From contig NZ_CP014989.1 in the NCBI RefSeq assembly GCF_001685415.1, positions 2,914,001-2,978,000 of the forward strand: a stretch of 64,000 nucleotides of DNA. Reading direction: 5' to 3'. Position numbers and translations under genes: made by a program. Each line of letters starts with the position of its first letter. Position 1 is the first letter of the stretch. Shown one piece after another: positions 44,709 through 52,640 of the stretch. Below the pieces are notes generated by a model that searched no databases, was not told the origin of the DNA, and was given only the letters and a program-made list of their open reading frames with translations. The stretch is from Serinicoccus hydrothermalis (GTDB lineage Bacteria; Actinomycetota; Actinomycetes; Actinomycetales; Dermatophilaceae).

Positions 44709-45590
44709 ATGTTCTTCCACCGTCAAGAGCTCCAGTTCTCGTCCACCCCCGACAAGCCGGACGCCGTGTTCGCCCGGAAGCTGCAGGAGGTGCTCGGGGG
44801 CCAGTACGGCGAGATCACCGTGGCCATGCAGTACGGCTTCCAGTCGTGGAACGCCCACATCCCGGGCAAGTACCGCGACCTGCTGTTCGGGATCGGTGCC
44901 GAGGAGTTCGGGCACGTCGAGATGCTGGCCACGATGATCGCCCAGCTGCTCGAGGACGCACCCCTGGGCGTCACCGGTGACGCCGTCCAGGACGACCCCG
45001 CCGTGGCCGCGATCGTCGGGGGCACCGACGTGCAGCACGCGATCGTCGCGGGCGCCGGCGCCCGCCCGGTGGACTCCAACGGCAACCCGTGGTCGGCGGC
45101 ATACGTCACCGCGAGCGGCAACCTCCTGGCCGACTTCCACGCCAACGCCAACGCCGAGATGCAGGGCCGCGTCCAGGTCGCCCGGCTCTACCACATGACC
45201 GAGGACAAGGGGGTGCGGGACATGCTCGGCTTCCTGCTGGCGCGGGACACCATGCACCAGAACCAGTGGCTGCGGGCGATCGAGCAGCTCAAGGAGGACG
45301 GGCTGGAGCAGCTGCCGGTGCCCAGCAACTTCCCGCAGAAGAAGGAGCACACCGACGTGTCCTACCAGTACCTCAACTTCTCCGACGGGGCGGCCGCCGC
45401 CGACGGGCCGTGGGCGCAGGGGCCGACACCGGACGGGAACGGCACCTTCAGCTACCACGACGGGCCGACGACCAGCGCCCCGATGCCGGAGCCGACCCGA
45501 CCCGACGCCCGCCTGTTCGGGACCACGGACGCGCCCAACCCCGTCGAGAAGGGGGCCGCCCGGGTCCAGGACGTCCTGCACAAGGAGTGA
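44709..45590 (+). CDS. Manganese catalase (KatN-type)
   Basis: A 293-residue ferritin-like dimanganese catalase. Expected Mn ligands are visible: Glu in GEITVAMQYGFQSW near residue 36, GAEEFGHVEMLATMI near residue 64, Glu in NAEMQGRVQVARLYH near residue 150, and His in ARDTMHQNQWLRA near residue 184. The C-terminal part is long, polar and Pro-rich. It removes hydrogen peroxide in the cytoplasm. AAGGAG precedes the ATG by 7 bases. Its last 143 bp overlap the convergent PAP2 gene. Confidence 0.95.
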   Translation: MFFHRQELQFSSTPDKPDAVFARKLQEVLGGQYGEITVAMQYGFQSWNAHIPGKYRDLLFGIGAEEFGHVEMLATMIAQLLEDAPLGVTGDAVQDDPAVAAIVGGTDVQHAIVAGAGARPVDSNGNPWSAAYVTASGNLLADFHANANAEMQGRVQVARLYHMTEDKGVRDMLGFLLARDTMHQNQWLRAIEQLKEDGLEQLPVPSNFPQKKEHTDVSYQYLNFSDGAAAADGPWAQGPTPDGNGTFSYHDGPTTSAPMPEPTRPDARLFGTTDAPNPVEKGAARVQDVLHKE

Positions 45591-46317
45591 CGCGGAGACG
45601 GCGCTCCCGCTCGACCGGCCCCCAGAAGGCGGCCGCGAGCAGGAGCGCCACGGCGCTCCCGATCAGGACGCCGCCCAGGGTGTCGGACAGCCAGTGGACG
45701 TGCAGGTAGGCGCGGCTCCAGGCCATGAGCGCCACGGCGACGACGCCCACGACCCGCACCCAGAGCGCCGGGAACAGCAGCACCGCCACGACGGCGAGGG
45801 TGGCCGCGTTGGCGGTGTGGCCCGAGGGGAAGGACCCCTCGTCGACGGTGACGAGCAGGCCGTCGGGCCGTGTCCTGTCGAAGGCGTGCTTGAGGGCCTG
45901 CACCAGGAGGGCGCTCACGATCAGCGCGACGAGGAGGTATGCCGCGGACCAGCGTCGGCCGGAGACGGCCAGGGCCACGGCCGCGCCGAGGGGTATGACG
46001 TAGACCCCGACGACCCCGGCGCCCAGCCGGTCCAGCACGAGCGCTGCGTCGAGCAACAGCGGCAGTCGCACATCGGTGACCACGCTGTTCCACCAGAGGT
46101 CCACGGGCAGGGGGCCACCCTCCACGGACGTCCACCACCCGAGGCCGCAGCCGAGCGTCATGAGGATCACCGCGACGGCGACCATGACCGTCCGCGGGTG
46201 CCGGGCGCCGAGGCCGCTCTCCGCCGTCACTCCCGCTGTCCCTGTCGTCCTCGTCGCATCCGGTCCATTCTGTCCACGCGCTGCAAGCCGCACCCTCCGG
46301 GACGGCACGGCATACAC
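45448..46317 (-). CDS. PAP2-family membrane phosphatase
   Basis: A 289-residue membrane phosphatase with six helices. The PAP2 motifs are complete: KHAFDRTRP near residue 139, PSGHTAN near residue 163 and SRAYLHVHWLSDTLGG near residue 200. It likely dephosphorylates lipid phosphates such as undecaprenyl pyrophosphate or phosphatidic acid. The conserved part ends at about residue 243, exactly where the catalase stop lies on the other strand; the last 46 residues, rich in Arg, Gly and Pro, are antisense to the catalase gene and may be dispensable. The start could also be an internal GTG. Confidence 0.88.
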   Translation of the reverse strand: MYAVPSRRVRLAARGQNGPDATRTTGTAGVTAESGLGARHPRTVMVAVAVILMTLGCGLGWWTSVEGGPLPVDLWWNSVVTDVRLPLLLDAALVLDRLGAGVVGVYVIPLGAAVALAVSGRRWSAAYLLVALIVSALLVQALKHAFDRTRPDGLLVTVDEGSFPSGHTANAATLAVVAVLLFPALWVRVVGVVAVALMAWSRAYLHVHWLSDTLGGVLIGSAVALLLAAAFWGPVERERRLRVTPCAGRPGPGRPPSRRGWARPWSRTGGRRVGSAPASGRWSSARRGS

Positions 46318-46455
46318 CCCTGACGGTGGCGGCTCGGGTTGCCAGACCCGGACGGCTGCCTAGGGTCGAGGGGTGAGGACACAGCGGGGAGAGAGTCGGT
46401 CCGGCCGTGCGCGTGGGCTCAGCCCGCGGGGCCCGGTGCGACAGGAGGGGCGGCC

Positions 46456-46986
46456 ATGAGGTCGTCAGGACAGCGGGCGGAGGACCTGCCCGAGCGGGAG
46501 CTGCTGCAGATCTACCTGGAGGATCACCTGACGGGTGCCACGGGGATGGTGCAGCGGCTCACGATGATGCACCAGAACTACGGTGACCTGCCGGTCGCCG
46601 GGGAGATCGCCCAGCTGCTGCAGGAGGTGAGCGAGGACCGCAGCCGGCTCGTGGAGGTCATCGGGTCCTTGGGCCTGCAGCGCAGCGGCGCCAAGCTGCT
46701 GCTGGCCCGCACCGGGGAGCTCGTCGGGAGGCTCAAGACGAACGGCCGCCTCCGGCGGCGCTCACCCCTGACGCCCCTGCTGGAGCTCGAGCTGGTCCAG
46801 TCGGGCATCAGCGGCAAGTCCGGGCTGTGGCGCTCGTTGACCGTCCATGCCGACAGCCTGGGTCTGGACGCAGAGGAGTTCAGGAGCCTGGAGGAGCGGG
46901 CCTACCGGCAGCTCCACGACGTTGTCGCCGCCCACCGCCGGCTCACCCGCGAGGCGTTCAGGGCGGACAGCTCGGCCGCAGGCTGA
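46456..46986 (+). CDS. Uncharacterised helical protein
   Basis: A 176-residue protein, probably all-helical and cytoplasmic, with no signal or membrane segment. The ATG follows AGGAGGGG by 5 bases. YLEDHLTGATGMVQRLTMMH near residue 22 and RSRLVEVIGSLGLQRSGAKL near residue 62 are amphipathic helices, a pattern reminiscent of ferritin-like DUF892 or bacterioferritin-associated proteins, but no metal ligand set is seen. Position next to Mn-catalase and PAP2 hints at stress function. The family was not recognised. Confidence 0.7.
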   Translation: MRSSGQRAEDLPERELLQIYLEDHLTGATGMVQRLTMMHQNYGDLPVAGEIAQLLQEVSEDRSRLVEVIGSLGLQRSGAKLLLARTGELVGRLKTNGRLRRRSPLTPLLELELVQSGISGKSGLWRSLTVHADSLGLDAEEFRSLEERAYRQLHDVVAAHRRLTREAFRADSSAAG

Positions 46987-47085
46987 GTGACGGCCGGCAC
47001 CGGTCGTGATCCCGTCCGGCCCGCCCCGCCGGCCCGCCCGGTCGAGGACCGTTCACACACCTCGGAGCGTCGTCGTCCTTGGCCT

Positions 47086-47124
47086 GTGTGCGGTCGTGGC
47101 CCCTCAAGGGCCACCACCGCACAC
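47086..47124. terminator. Strong bidirectional hairpin between convergent genes
   Basis: A 17-bp stem with a single mismatch and a CTCAA loop: GTGTGCGGTCGTGGCCC pairs with GGGCCACCACCGCACAC. It lies between the rightward orphan gene (46456-46986) and the leftward GH16-like gene. T tracts are absent on both sides. Confidence 0.7.
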
Positions 47125-47183
47125 GGACCCAGCTCTTCGAGCACCTACCGAGCGCCACCGCGCCCGGACGGGCCGGCCAGCGC

Positions 47184-47987
47184 TCAGGCCGGGGTGAACC
47201 CGAAGCTGGTGACGGTGACCTCGCAGGGCGCAGTCGCGGTCTCGTCGTCCTCGTCGGCCGAGGTCACCCACAGGTTGACGTGCACGCGCTCGGCGGCCGG
47301 GACCGGCAGGGCCGAGCTGTCCATGCGGGAGGAGGCGATGAGCGTGGTCGCTGCGGTGGCACCGGCATACGTCGCGAAGGACACCGAGCCCGACCCCCAC
47401 GTCATCGTCGACCGGAAGACCCGCGGGCCCGTGGGCAGGGACTCGTTGTGGCTGAGCACGTTGGTCGGTCCCGGCAGCCAGTAGCCGGCCGTCAGCCGCG
47501 GGGCGATGCCCGGGACTCCCCAGGCCGAGATCTCGCCGGCGTCGATCTCGTTGTGGCTCGCGTCCCACGGCTGGGTCGAGTCGTAGGTGAAGAGGTTGCC
47601 CCACACCACCGACTGCGACACCACGTCGAAGTCGGCCCGGAAGTCGAGCGAGTAGCTGCCGTAGCCCCAACCGGTGCGCGTCGACAGCAGCTCGGCCGCC
47701 ACCGGCGACCCACCCGGGTTGGTGAGCCGCAACGTCACCGTCCCGTCGCCGTTGTGCACGACGTTGTCGCCGGACCACTGGCCGTTGTAGTGCGGTGCAC
47801 CCGGCCAGGTGCGGCGCAGCCAGTTGTAGCCGCTGAAGGAGAGGTCGCCGGTCGGCCCCGGGTCGGTGGGCGACGGGGTGGGGCTGGGGCTCTCCTTCAC
47901 GCCGCCGTGCCCGTTGCGGTGATGAGCGGGCAGGACGATCGGTGCCAGGCCGGCAGCCTGCGGCAGGGTTCGGCGGGAGGGGGCCAT
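47184..47987 (-). CDS. GH16-like secreted glycosidase with Tat-type signal
   Basis: A 267-residue protein. The start MAPSRRTLPQAAGLAPIVLP carries a twin-arginine motif (SRRTL) and a weak hydrophobic region, so Tat export is plausible. A Ser/Thr/Pro linker follows (ESPSPTPSPTDPGPTG). The catalytic part resembles GH16 beta-glucanase-type enzymes: GYGSYSLDFRADFD near residue 115 and HNEIDAGEIS near residue 145, matching ExDxxE. No carbohydrate-binding module is seen. Substrate could be a beta-glucan or related polysaccharide. Confidence 0.78.
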   Translation of the reverse strand: MAPSRRTLPQAAGLAPIVLPAHHRNGHGGVKESPSPTPSPTDPGPTGDLSFSGYNWLRRTWPGAPHYNGQWSGDNVVHNGDGTVTLRLTNPGGSPVAAELLSTRTGWGYGSYSLDFRADFDVVSQSVVWGNLFTYDSTQPWDASHNEIDAGEISAWGVPGIAPRLTAGYWLPGPTNVLSHNESLPTGPRVFRSTMTWGSGSVSFATYAGATAATTLIASSRMDSSALPVPAAERVHVNLWVTSADEDDETATAPCEVTVTSFGFTPA

Positions 47988-48251
47988 CTCGTCCTCATCT
48001 CTGCCCTGGGGCGGTGGACCCCGGACGGGGTGGCGGCGCACCTGCCCGGCAGGGCAGCGGTCTTCGAGGCAGCCGCACGACGACCAGAAAAGTGTGGCTT
48101 CACCCGGAGGGCGGGACAAGTAGTTGACGGGTAAAGTTTTGTCCAAGAAATGCGTCTCTTCATGACAGCCGGACGGTAGCGTCTGCTCGATGTGCCACCG
48201 CCGACCAGGTTGTCGGGCCCCGTCGGTGGACCGGAGGAGGGGAGCGGGACG

Positions 48252-48656
48252 GTGAGCGAGGTCAGTGACGAGGTGCAGGTATGGCGTCAGCTGAGCCGTG
48301 GGTGGACGCGCCTCCTGTGGGGGTTGCTCGTGGTCGCGGTGGTGTTCTTCGTCGTCGCCGTCGCGACGGACGTCCATTGGGGCACGCGGGTCTCCACCGT
48401 CTGCAACATGGTGGTGGCCTCCTGCTGGTTGATCGTGGCGCGGAGTCGCACGGTCGTCGACGGCGAGGGGATCGTCGTGCGACAGCTGCGCCAGCGGCGC
48501 ATCCCGTGGAGCGAGGTCGCGGCGACCCAGGCCGCCGGTGACCGCGTCCTGGGGCCGACCCGGGTCCGGCTGCGGGACGGCGACGTGGTCGGTCTGCCGG
48601 GGGTGAGGGGCAGGGACCTCGACCGGCTCGAGCAGATCCGGCGCGGCGGGCGTTGA
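48252..48656 (+). CDS. Small PH-domain-like membrane protein (A)
   Basis: A 134-residue protein with two membrane segments (RLLWGLLVVAVVFFVVAVA and a second near residue 50), then a short cytoplasmic PH-like beta domain (TVVDGEGIVVRQLRQRRIPW). The C-terminus reads VGLPGVRGRDLDRLEQIRR, similar to the ends of the proteins at 51514 and 52164. The start is a GTG with GGAG upstream. Function of this family is unknown. The long gap 47988-48251 before it contains no gene. Confidence 0.8.
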   Translation: MSEVSDEVQVWRQLSRGWTRLLWGLLVVAVVFFVVAVATDVHWGTRVSTVCNMVVASCWLIVARSRTVVDGEGIVVRQLRQRRIPWSEVAATQAAGDRVLGPTRVRLRDGDVVGLPGVRGRDLDRLEQIRRGGR

Positions 48657-48773
48657 CCCGGTCGCCCACCCATCGAGCGCCAACCGGGTGAGCGCCGCCT
48701 CGCGTCCCCGACGAGTCGGTACGCCTCACCCCGAGGGGTGGACGGCCGCGCCGGACCGGCCCAGACTTCGGCC

Positions 48774-49766
48774 ATGAGACAGGCGTTGGCCGTCACGGCC
48801 GAGGACATCGACCGCATCACCGGACGGCTCTTCCTGACCCTGGGGGACCGGTTCCGCAACCTCACGGCCTTCTGGGTGCTGCTCGTCCTGGCCGGCATCA
48901 TCGCCTCGGCCGGGGTGGTGGCCGACTCCACCGCGACCGTCATCGGCGCCATGATCGTCGCGCCCCTCATGACCCCCATCCTGGGGACCGCGGTGGCGGT
49001 CGTGCTGGCCGACCGCCGGCAGCTGGTGGTCAACATCCTCACCGTCCTCGGGGCCTCCCTCGCCGTCGTGGTCATCGGCTATCTCGTGGGCCTCGTCGTC
49101 CTGACCGACGTCGTGGCCGCGACCAACAGCCAGGTCTCCGGACGGGTGAGCCCCCGCCTCATCGACCTCCTCGCGGCGATCGCCACGGGCATGGTCGGCG
49201 CCTTCGCGCTCGTCCGGTCCGACGTCTCGGACACGCTGCCGGGCGTCGCCATCGCTATCTCCCTCGTGCCGCCGCTGGCCGTCGTCGGGCTGACGCTGGA
49301 GTCGGGGGCGCCCGGGGAGGCTGTCGGGGCGCTCCTCCTCTTCGGCACCAACGTCGCCGCGATCATCGCGACGGGAACGCTGGTGATGCTCCTGGCCGGG
49401 GTGCGCCAAGCGGCCATGGAGGCAGGGGTGGCGGTCGCCCGGCTTGGGGGCCGCTCGCTGGTGGCGGTCGCGGTCTCTCTCGTCCTCGTGGCGGTGCCCC
49501 TGGGCATCGGCTCCTTCAAGGTCATCCAGGAACAGCGCCTCGTCGCGGCGGCCGAGCCGGTGGCGGACGCCTGGGCCGAGGAGGCCGGGTGGCAGGTCTC
49601 CCAGATCTCTCTGCAGGGGTCCACCCTGCAGATCGTCGTCATCGGTGACCCGCCGCGGCCTGGCACCGACCAGCTGCGGGAGGCGCTGGACGCGGCCCGT
49701 CTGGCCGGCGTCGACGTCGAGCTCACCCTGGTGGTGGGCGGTTCGCAGCGGCTCGACGGCGAGTGA
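48774..49766 (+). CDS. DUF389/TIGR00341 family membrane protein
   Basis: A 330-residue polytopic protein. ADSTATVIGAMIVAPLMTPI near residue 55 and VRSDVSDTLPGVAIAISLVP near residue 143 are the DUF389 signatures, with GTNVAAIIATGTLVML further on. About seven helices are followed by a soluble C-terminal domain of 80 residues. The family has no confirmed function. The ATG at 48774 lacks a strong ribosome site; upstream in-frame codons offer nothing better. Confidence 0.9.
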   Translation: MRQALAVTAEDIDRITGRLFLTLGDRFRNLTAFWVLLVLAGIIASAGVVADSTATVIGAMIVAPLMTPILGTAVAVVLADRRQLVVNILTVLGASLAVVVIGYLVGLVVLTDVVAATNSQVSGRVSPRLIDLLAAIATGMVGAFALVRSDVSDTLPGVAIAISLVPPLAVVGLTLESGAPGEAVGALLLFGTNVAAIIATGTLVMLLAGVRQAAMEAGVAVARLGGRSLVAVAVSLVLVAVPLGIGSFKVIQEQRLVAAAEPVADAWAEEAGWQVSQISLQGSTLQIVVIGDPPRPGTDQLREALDAARLAGVDVELTLVVGGSQRLDGE

Positions 49767-49867
49767 GGCGCTGGCCTCCGCTGCCGCTGACTCGCGCTGC
49801 GAGAAGGGCGGCCACGGGTGACGATGGTCTCTCCCAACCCCGCGCCCCCTACCCAAGGAGACGCACC

Positions 49868-50092
49868 ATGATCAGCACCCTTTCCTCCGTCGGCCTCCGC
49901 TCCGATCACTGCTACGCCGCCGGCTTGGCCTCGATCGGGCTGTCCTTCGTCAGCCACTTCGTGTCCCGCGGCGCGGCTGACGACAGCAAGGCGCAGGCTG
50001 ACCGGTGGGGTCTCTTCGTCGGCGAGTGGGCACCCACCTTCTTCGCCCTCGGAGTGGCCCTCAAGCTCGAGGAGTCGACGACCGTCGTCTGA
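49868..50092 (+). CDS. Conserved small protein, 74 residues, unknown function
   Basis: A 74-residue protein with AAGGAG 7 bases before the ATG. It begins MISTLSSVGLRSDHCYAAGL and has a central hydrophobic segment (ASIGLSFVSHFVS) and a second apolar stretch near the C-terminus (WAPTFFALGVAL). It may be a small membrane-associated protein. It stands alone between DUF389 and a VOC gene. The strong start site and lack of an alternative reading support real coding. Confidence 0.7.
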   Translation: MISTLSSVGLRSDHCYAAGLASIGLSFVSHFVSRGAADDSKAQADRWGLFVGEWAPTFFALGVALKLEESTTVV

Positions 50093-50173
50093 TGCTGACC
50101 CGGTCCCCGGGGCGGACCTCCGCCCCGGGGCCGGCTGGTGGACGACTCGTGACGCGAGTCGCAGACTGTCGTC

Positions 50174-50536
50174 ATGGACATCCGCGCGCGGGTCGTCGTC
50201 TTCGACGCGGCGGACCCGGAGACCGAGGCCACGTTCTGGGCCACCCTGCTGGGCGGCACGGTCGACCACGAGGACGACGATTGGTGGTCGGTCCGGGTGG
50301 GCGACGACGAGCCGGTCTGCGTCCAGCTCGCGCCCGACCACCAGCCGCCGCAGTGGCCCGACGGCCTGCCCCAGCAGGTCCACCTCGACCTCGTCGTCCC
50401 GGCGCTCGGTCCCGCGCACGACGAGGCCATGGCCGTCGGCGCGACGCTGCTCCAGGCGGCCGACGACCGCGACGCCGAGCACGGCTTCCAGGTGTATGCC
50501 GACCCCGCCGGCCACCCCTTCTGCCTCTGCTGGTGA
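50174..50536 (+). CDS. VOC-superfamily (glyoxalase-like) protein
   Basis: A 120-residue two-module VOC protein: VVVFDAADPETEATFWATLL near residue 8, VHLDLVVPALGPAHDEAMAV near residue 74, and the C-terminal VYADPAGHPFCLCW with a typical DPxGHxFxLC ending. This ending is common in actinobacterial glyoxalase-like proteins of unknown activity. It is followed by an alpha/beta hydrolase gene after 66 bp. Confidence 0.88.
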   Translation: MDIRARVVVFDAADPETEATFWATLLGGTVDHEDDDWWSVRVGDDEPVCVQLAPDHQPPQWPDGLPQQVHLDLVVPALGPAHDEAMAVGATLLQAADDRDAEHGFQVYADPAGHPFCLCW

Positions 50537-50602
50537 GCCGGTGACCCGCCTCGGCGACGAGGAACGGCCGAGGGTGCGCGGCCACGCGCATACCCTGTCC
50601 GC

Positions 50603-51517
50603 ATGGACATCCGCGACCTCCGCCCGGAGGACGACGAGGGCTTCAGCCCGCCGCCGACCCACCTGCCGCCCCTCACCGGACAACACGTCGCGGGTGCGCG
50701 CAGCTGGACCGGCCTGACCTACGCGATCCTCTACGGCCACCGCTACCTCACCCTCGACGTGCACGTCCCCGAGGGCGTCGAGCGGCCACCGCTCGTCGTG
50801 TGGATCCACGGCGGCGGGTGGAACGAGGGCGACCGCCGCTACCTCCCGCTGTGGTGGCCGCAGCAGTCGCTCTTCGAGAAGGTCGTCGCCGCGGGCATGG
50901 CCGTCGCGACGGTCGACTACCGGCACCTCGGCGAGGCGCACTTCCCGGCGTGCGTCCACGACGTGCACGCGGCGGTGCGCTACCTCGTCCGGTATGCCGA
51001 CACCCTCGGCGTCGACGCCTCGCGCCTCGGGTTGTGGGGCGAGTCGGCGGGGGGTCACCTCGCGTGCCTCGCCTCCTACGCCCCGGTGCGGGCCGCCCGC
51101 GGCGAGGTCGTCGACGGCGTCGAGCTCGTCGGGCAGGTGGGCGTCGACGGGCCGCAGCCGGTGCCCGACGCGCTGGTGTCGTGGTACACCCCCAACGAGC
51201 AGTTCCACGACTTCCTCGCCGCGCAGGGGGAGCGGGTCGCAGACCCGGCGATCGTGCCCGCGCTGCTGCCGGTGTCGCAGATCGGGCCGGGGGCGCCGCC
51301 GACGCTGGTCGTGCACGGCAGCGTCGACCAGGTCGTCTCCGTCGACGACGCGCACCAGATCCATGACGCGCTCGTGGCGGCCGGTGTCGAGACCGAGCTG
51401 ACGATCGTCGACGACGCCGACCACTGCTTCGTGGGCCGGCCGATCGGGCCGATCCTGGACGAGGCGGTGGCCTTCCTCGCGCGCCACCTGCTGGCGGGAG
51501 AGGGGCATACCCGATGA
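50603..51517 (+). CDS. Alpha/beta-hydrolase (HSL/BD-FAE type esterase)
   Basis: A 304-residue esterase-type hydrolase. The oxyanion motif IHGGGWNEGDRR lies near residue 70, the nucleophile Ser148 is in LWGESAGGHLACL, an acidic residue lies in VHGSVDQVVSVDDAH, and His274 is in DDADHCFVGRP. It likely hydrolyses small esters. No signal peptide is visible, so it is cytoplasmic. Its stop overlaps the next small membrane-protein gene (ATGA). Confidence 0.92.
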   Translation: MDIRDLRPEDDEGFSPPPTHLPPLTGQHVAGARSWTGLTYAILYGHRYLTLDVHVPEGVERPPLVVWIHGGGWNEGDRRYLPLWWPQQSLFEKVVAAGMAVATVDYRHLGEAHFPACVHDVHAAVRYLVRYADTLGVDASRLGLWGESAGGHLACLASYAPVRAARGEVVDGVELVGQVGVDGPQPVPDALVSWYTPNEQFHDFLAAQGERVADPAIVPALLPVSQIGPGAPPTLVVHGSVDQVVSVDDAHQIHDALVAAGVETELTIVDDADHCFVGRPIGPILDEAVAFLARHLLAGEGHTR

Positions 51518-51906
51518 CCTGGACCCGCCACCGCCCCAAGGCGCTCTCCTGGGTGCTGCTGCTCGCCTTCGTCCTCGTCATCGGGTTCACCATTGCGCGC
51601 TACGTCGGCGGCGAGGTCGCCGTGCAGAACGACGTGCTCGGCCTGGTGCTGCGCCTCGCGGTGCTCGTGGTGGTCGTGCTCGCCTACCTGCGCACCGGCG
51701 GCAGCACGACCGCGTCCAAGGACGGGCTGGTCGTGCACAACGGTCTGCGGGCCACCGAGGTCCCCGCCGCCCTGGTCAGGAACATCGACGAGGACGCGCG
51801 CCGGGGCGGCGCCGTGGCCATGCTCACCACCGGCGAGGCCGTCGAGCTGCCCGGCGTCCCGGCCACCGACGTGCGGCAGGTGCGGCGCGCGCTCAAGGGG
51901 CGCTGA
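51514..51906 (+). CDS. Small PH-domain-like membrane protein (B)
   Basis: A 130-residue protein with two membrane helices (LSWVLLLAFVLVIGFTIA and LVLRLAVLVVVVLAYL) followed by a PH-like beta segment (KDGLVVHNGLRATEVPAALV). The ending ELPGVPATDVRQVRRALK resembles those of the proteins at 48252 and 52164. It overlaps the hydrolase gene by four bases. Function unknown. Confidence 0.8.
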   Translation: MTWTRHRPKALSWVLLLAFVLVIGFTIARYVGGEVAVQNDVLGLVLRLAVLVVVVLAYLRTGGSTTASKDGLVVHNGLRATEVPAALVRNIDEDARRGGAVAMLTTGEAVELPGVPATDVRQVRRALKGR

Positions 51907-51951
51907 CGCCGCTCCGGGAGCACACTGGGAGCCCCGAGGACAGGAGTGGTC

Positions 51952-52167
51952 ATGGCGATCAGGAAAGGCACGACGGTGCGCTGGGAGTGGGGCGACTCGC
52001 ACGCCGAGGGCAAGGTCACCGAGGTGCACCACGACAAGGTCAGCCGCACCACCAAGGGCAGCACGATCACGCGCGACGGCAGCGAGGACGGCCCCGCCTA
52101 CGTGATCGAGCAGGACGACGGCACCACCGTGCTCAAGCTGCGCAGCGAGGTCGAGCGCGCCGGGTGA
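51952..52167 (+). CDS. DUF2945 (hypervirulence-associated, TUDOR-like) small protein
   Basis: A 71-residue protein with the DUF2945/HVA1 pattern: RKGTTVRWEWGDSHAEGKVT, then TKGSTITRDGSEDGPAYVIE and VLKLRSEVERAG. The ATG at 51952 follows AGGAG by 6 bases. It is a single SH3-like barrel of unknown role found widely as a stand-alone protein. Its stop overlaps the next gene by GTGA. Confidence 0.88.
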   Translation: MAIRKGTTVRWEWGDSHAEGKVTEVHHDKVSRTTKGSTITRDGSEDGPAYVIEQDDGTTVLKLRSEVERAG

Positions 52168-52586
52168 GCGAGCTCGGTCCACCCCGCGAGTGGCTCATGC
52201 AGCCCCGCTGGCTGCCGACGCTGCGCGCCTCGATCGGGATCGCCGTGATCCTCAGCGCCGTCCTGGCGCTCGCCCTCACCTGGCCCTGGCGGGTCGTCGA
52301 GGTGCTGCTGGCCCTGCTCTGGCTCGGGTATGGCGTCTTCCTGGTCTGGGCGAGCCGGCGCGAGCACAGCGGCACCCGGCTGGAGCAGGACGCGCTGCTG
52401 GTGACCTCCGGCAAGGAGGTGGAGCGGCTGACCCGGGCCGACATCCTCGACCTGCGGACCGACCAGCCGGGGAGACGCGCTTGGCGGGTCCAGGCCGTCC
52501 ACCGCGACGGGCGCCGGGTGACCCTGCTCGGCGTGCCGCCCGGCGAGCTCGACCGGCTGCGCCGCTGGCACGTGGGTGCCGGGTGA
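52164..52586 (+). CDS. Small PH-domain-like membrane protein (C)
   Basis: A 140-residue protein starting at a GTG that overlaps the DUF2945 stop. Two membrane helices lie in residues 20-65 (ASIGIAVILSAVLALALTW, then VVEVLLALLWLGYGVFLVW). The beta domain follows (GTRLEQDALLVTSGKEVERL), and the ending TLLGVPPGELDRLRRWH matches the two other PH-like proteins. It is the last core gene before the McrBC insert. Confidence 0.8.
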   Translation: MSELGPPREWLMQPRWLPTLRASIGIAVILSAVLALALTWPWRVVEVLLALLWLGYGVFLVWASRREHSGTRLEQDALLVTSGKEVERLTRADILDLRTDQPGRRAWRVQAVHRDGRRVTLLGVPPGELDRLRRWHVGAG

Positions 52587-52640
52587 CGCGTCGGTAGAGG
52601 GCTATTTCGGGCCGTGCAGTGACGCTCTACGCAGGCGGCT

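Noticed and set aside
49079-51508. An 809-codon open frame on the minus strand
   Set aside because: It lies antisense across DUF389, a small protein, a VOC gene and a hydrolase that all have clear family motifs; its translation is low-complexity Arg/Asp/Gly-rich, a by-product of high GC.
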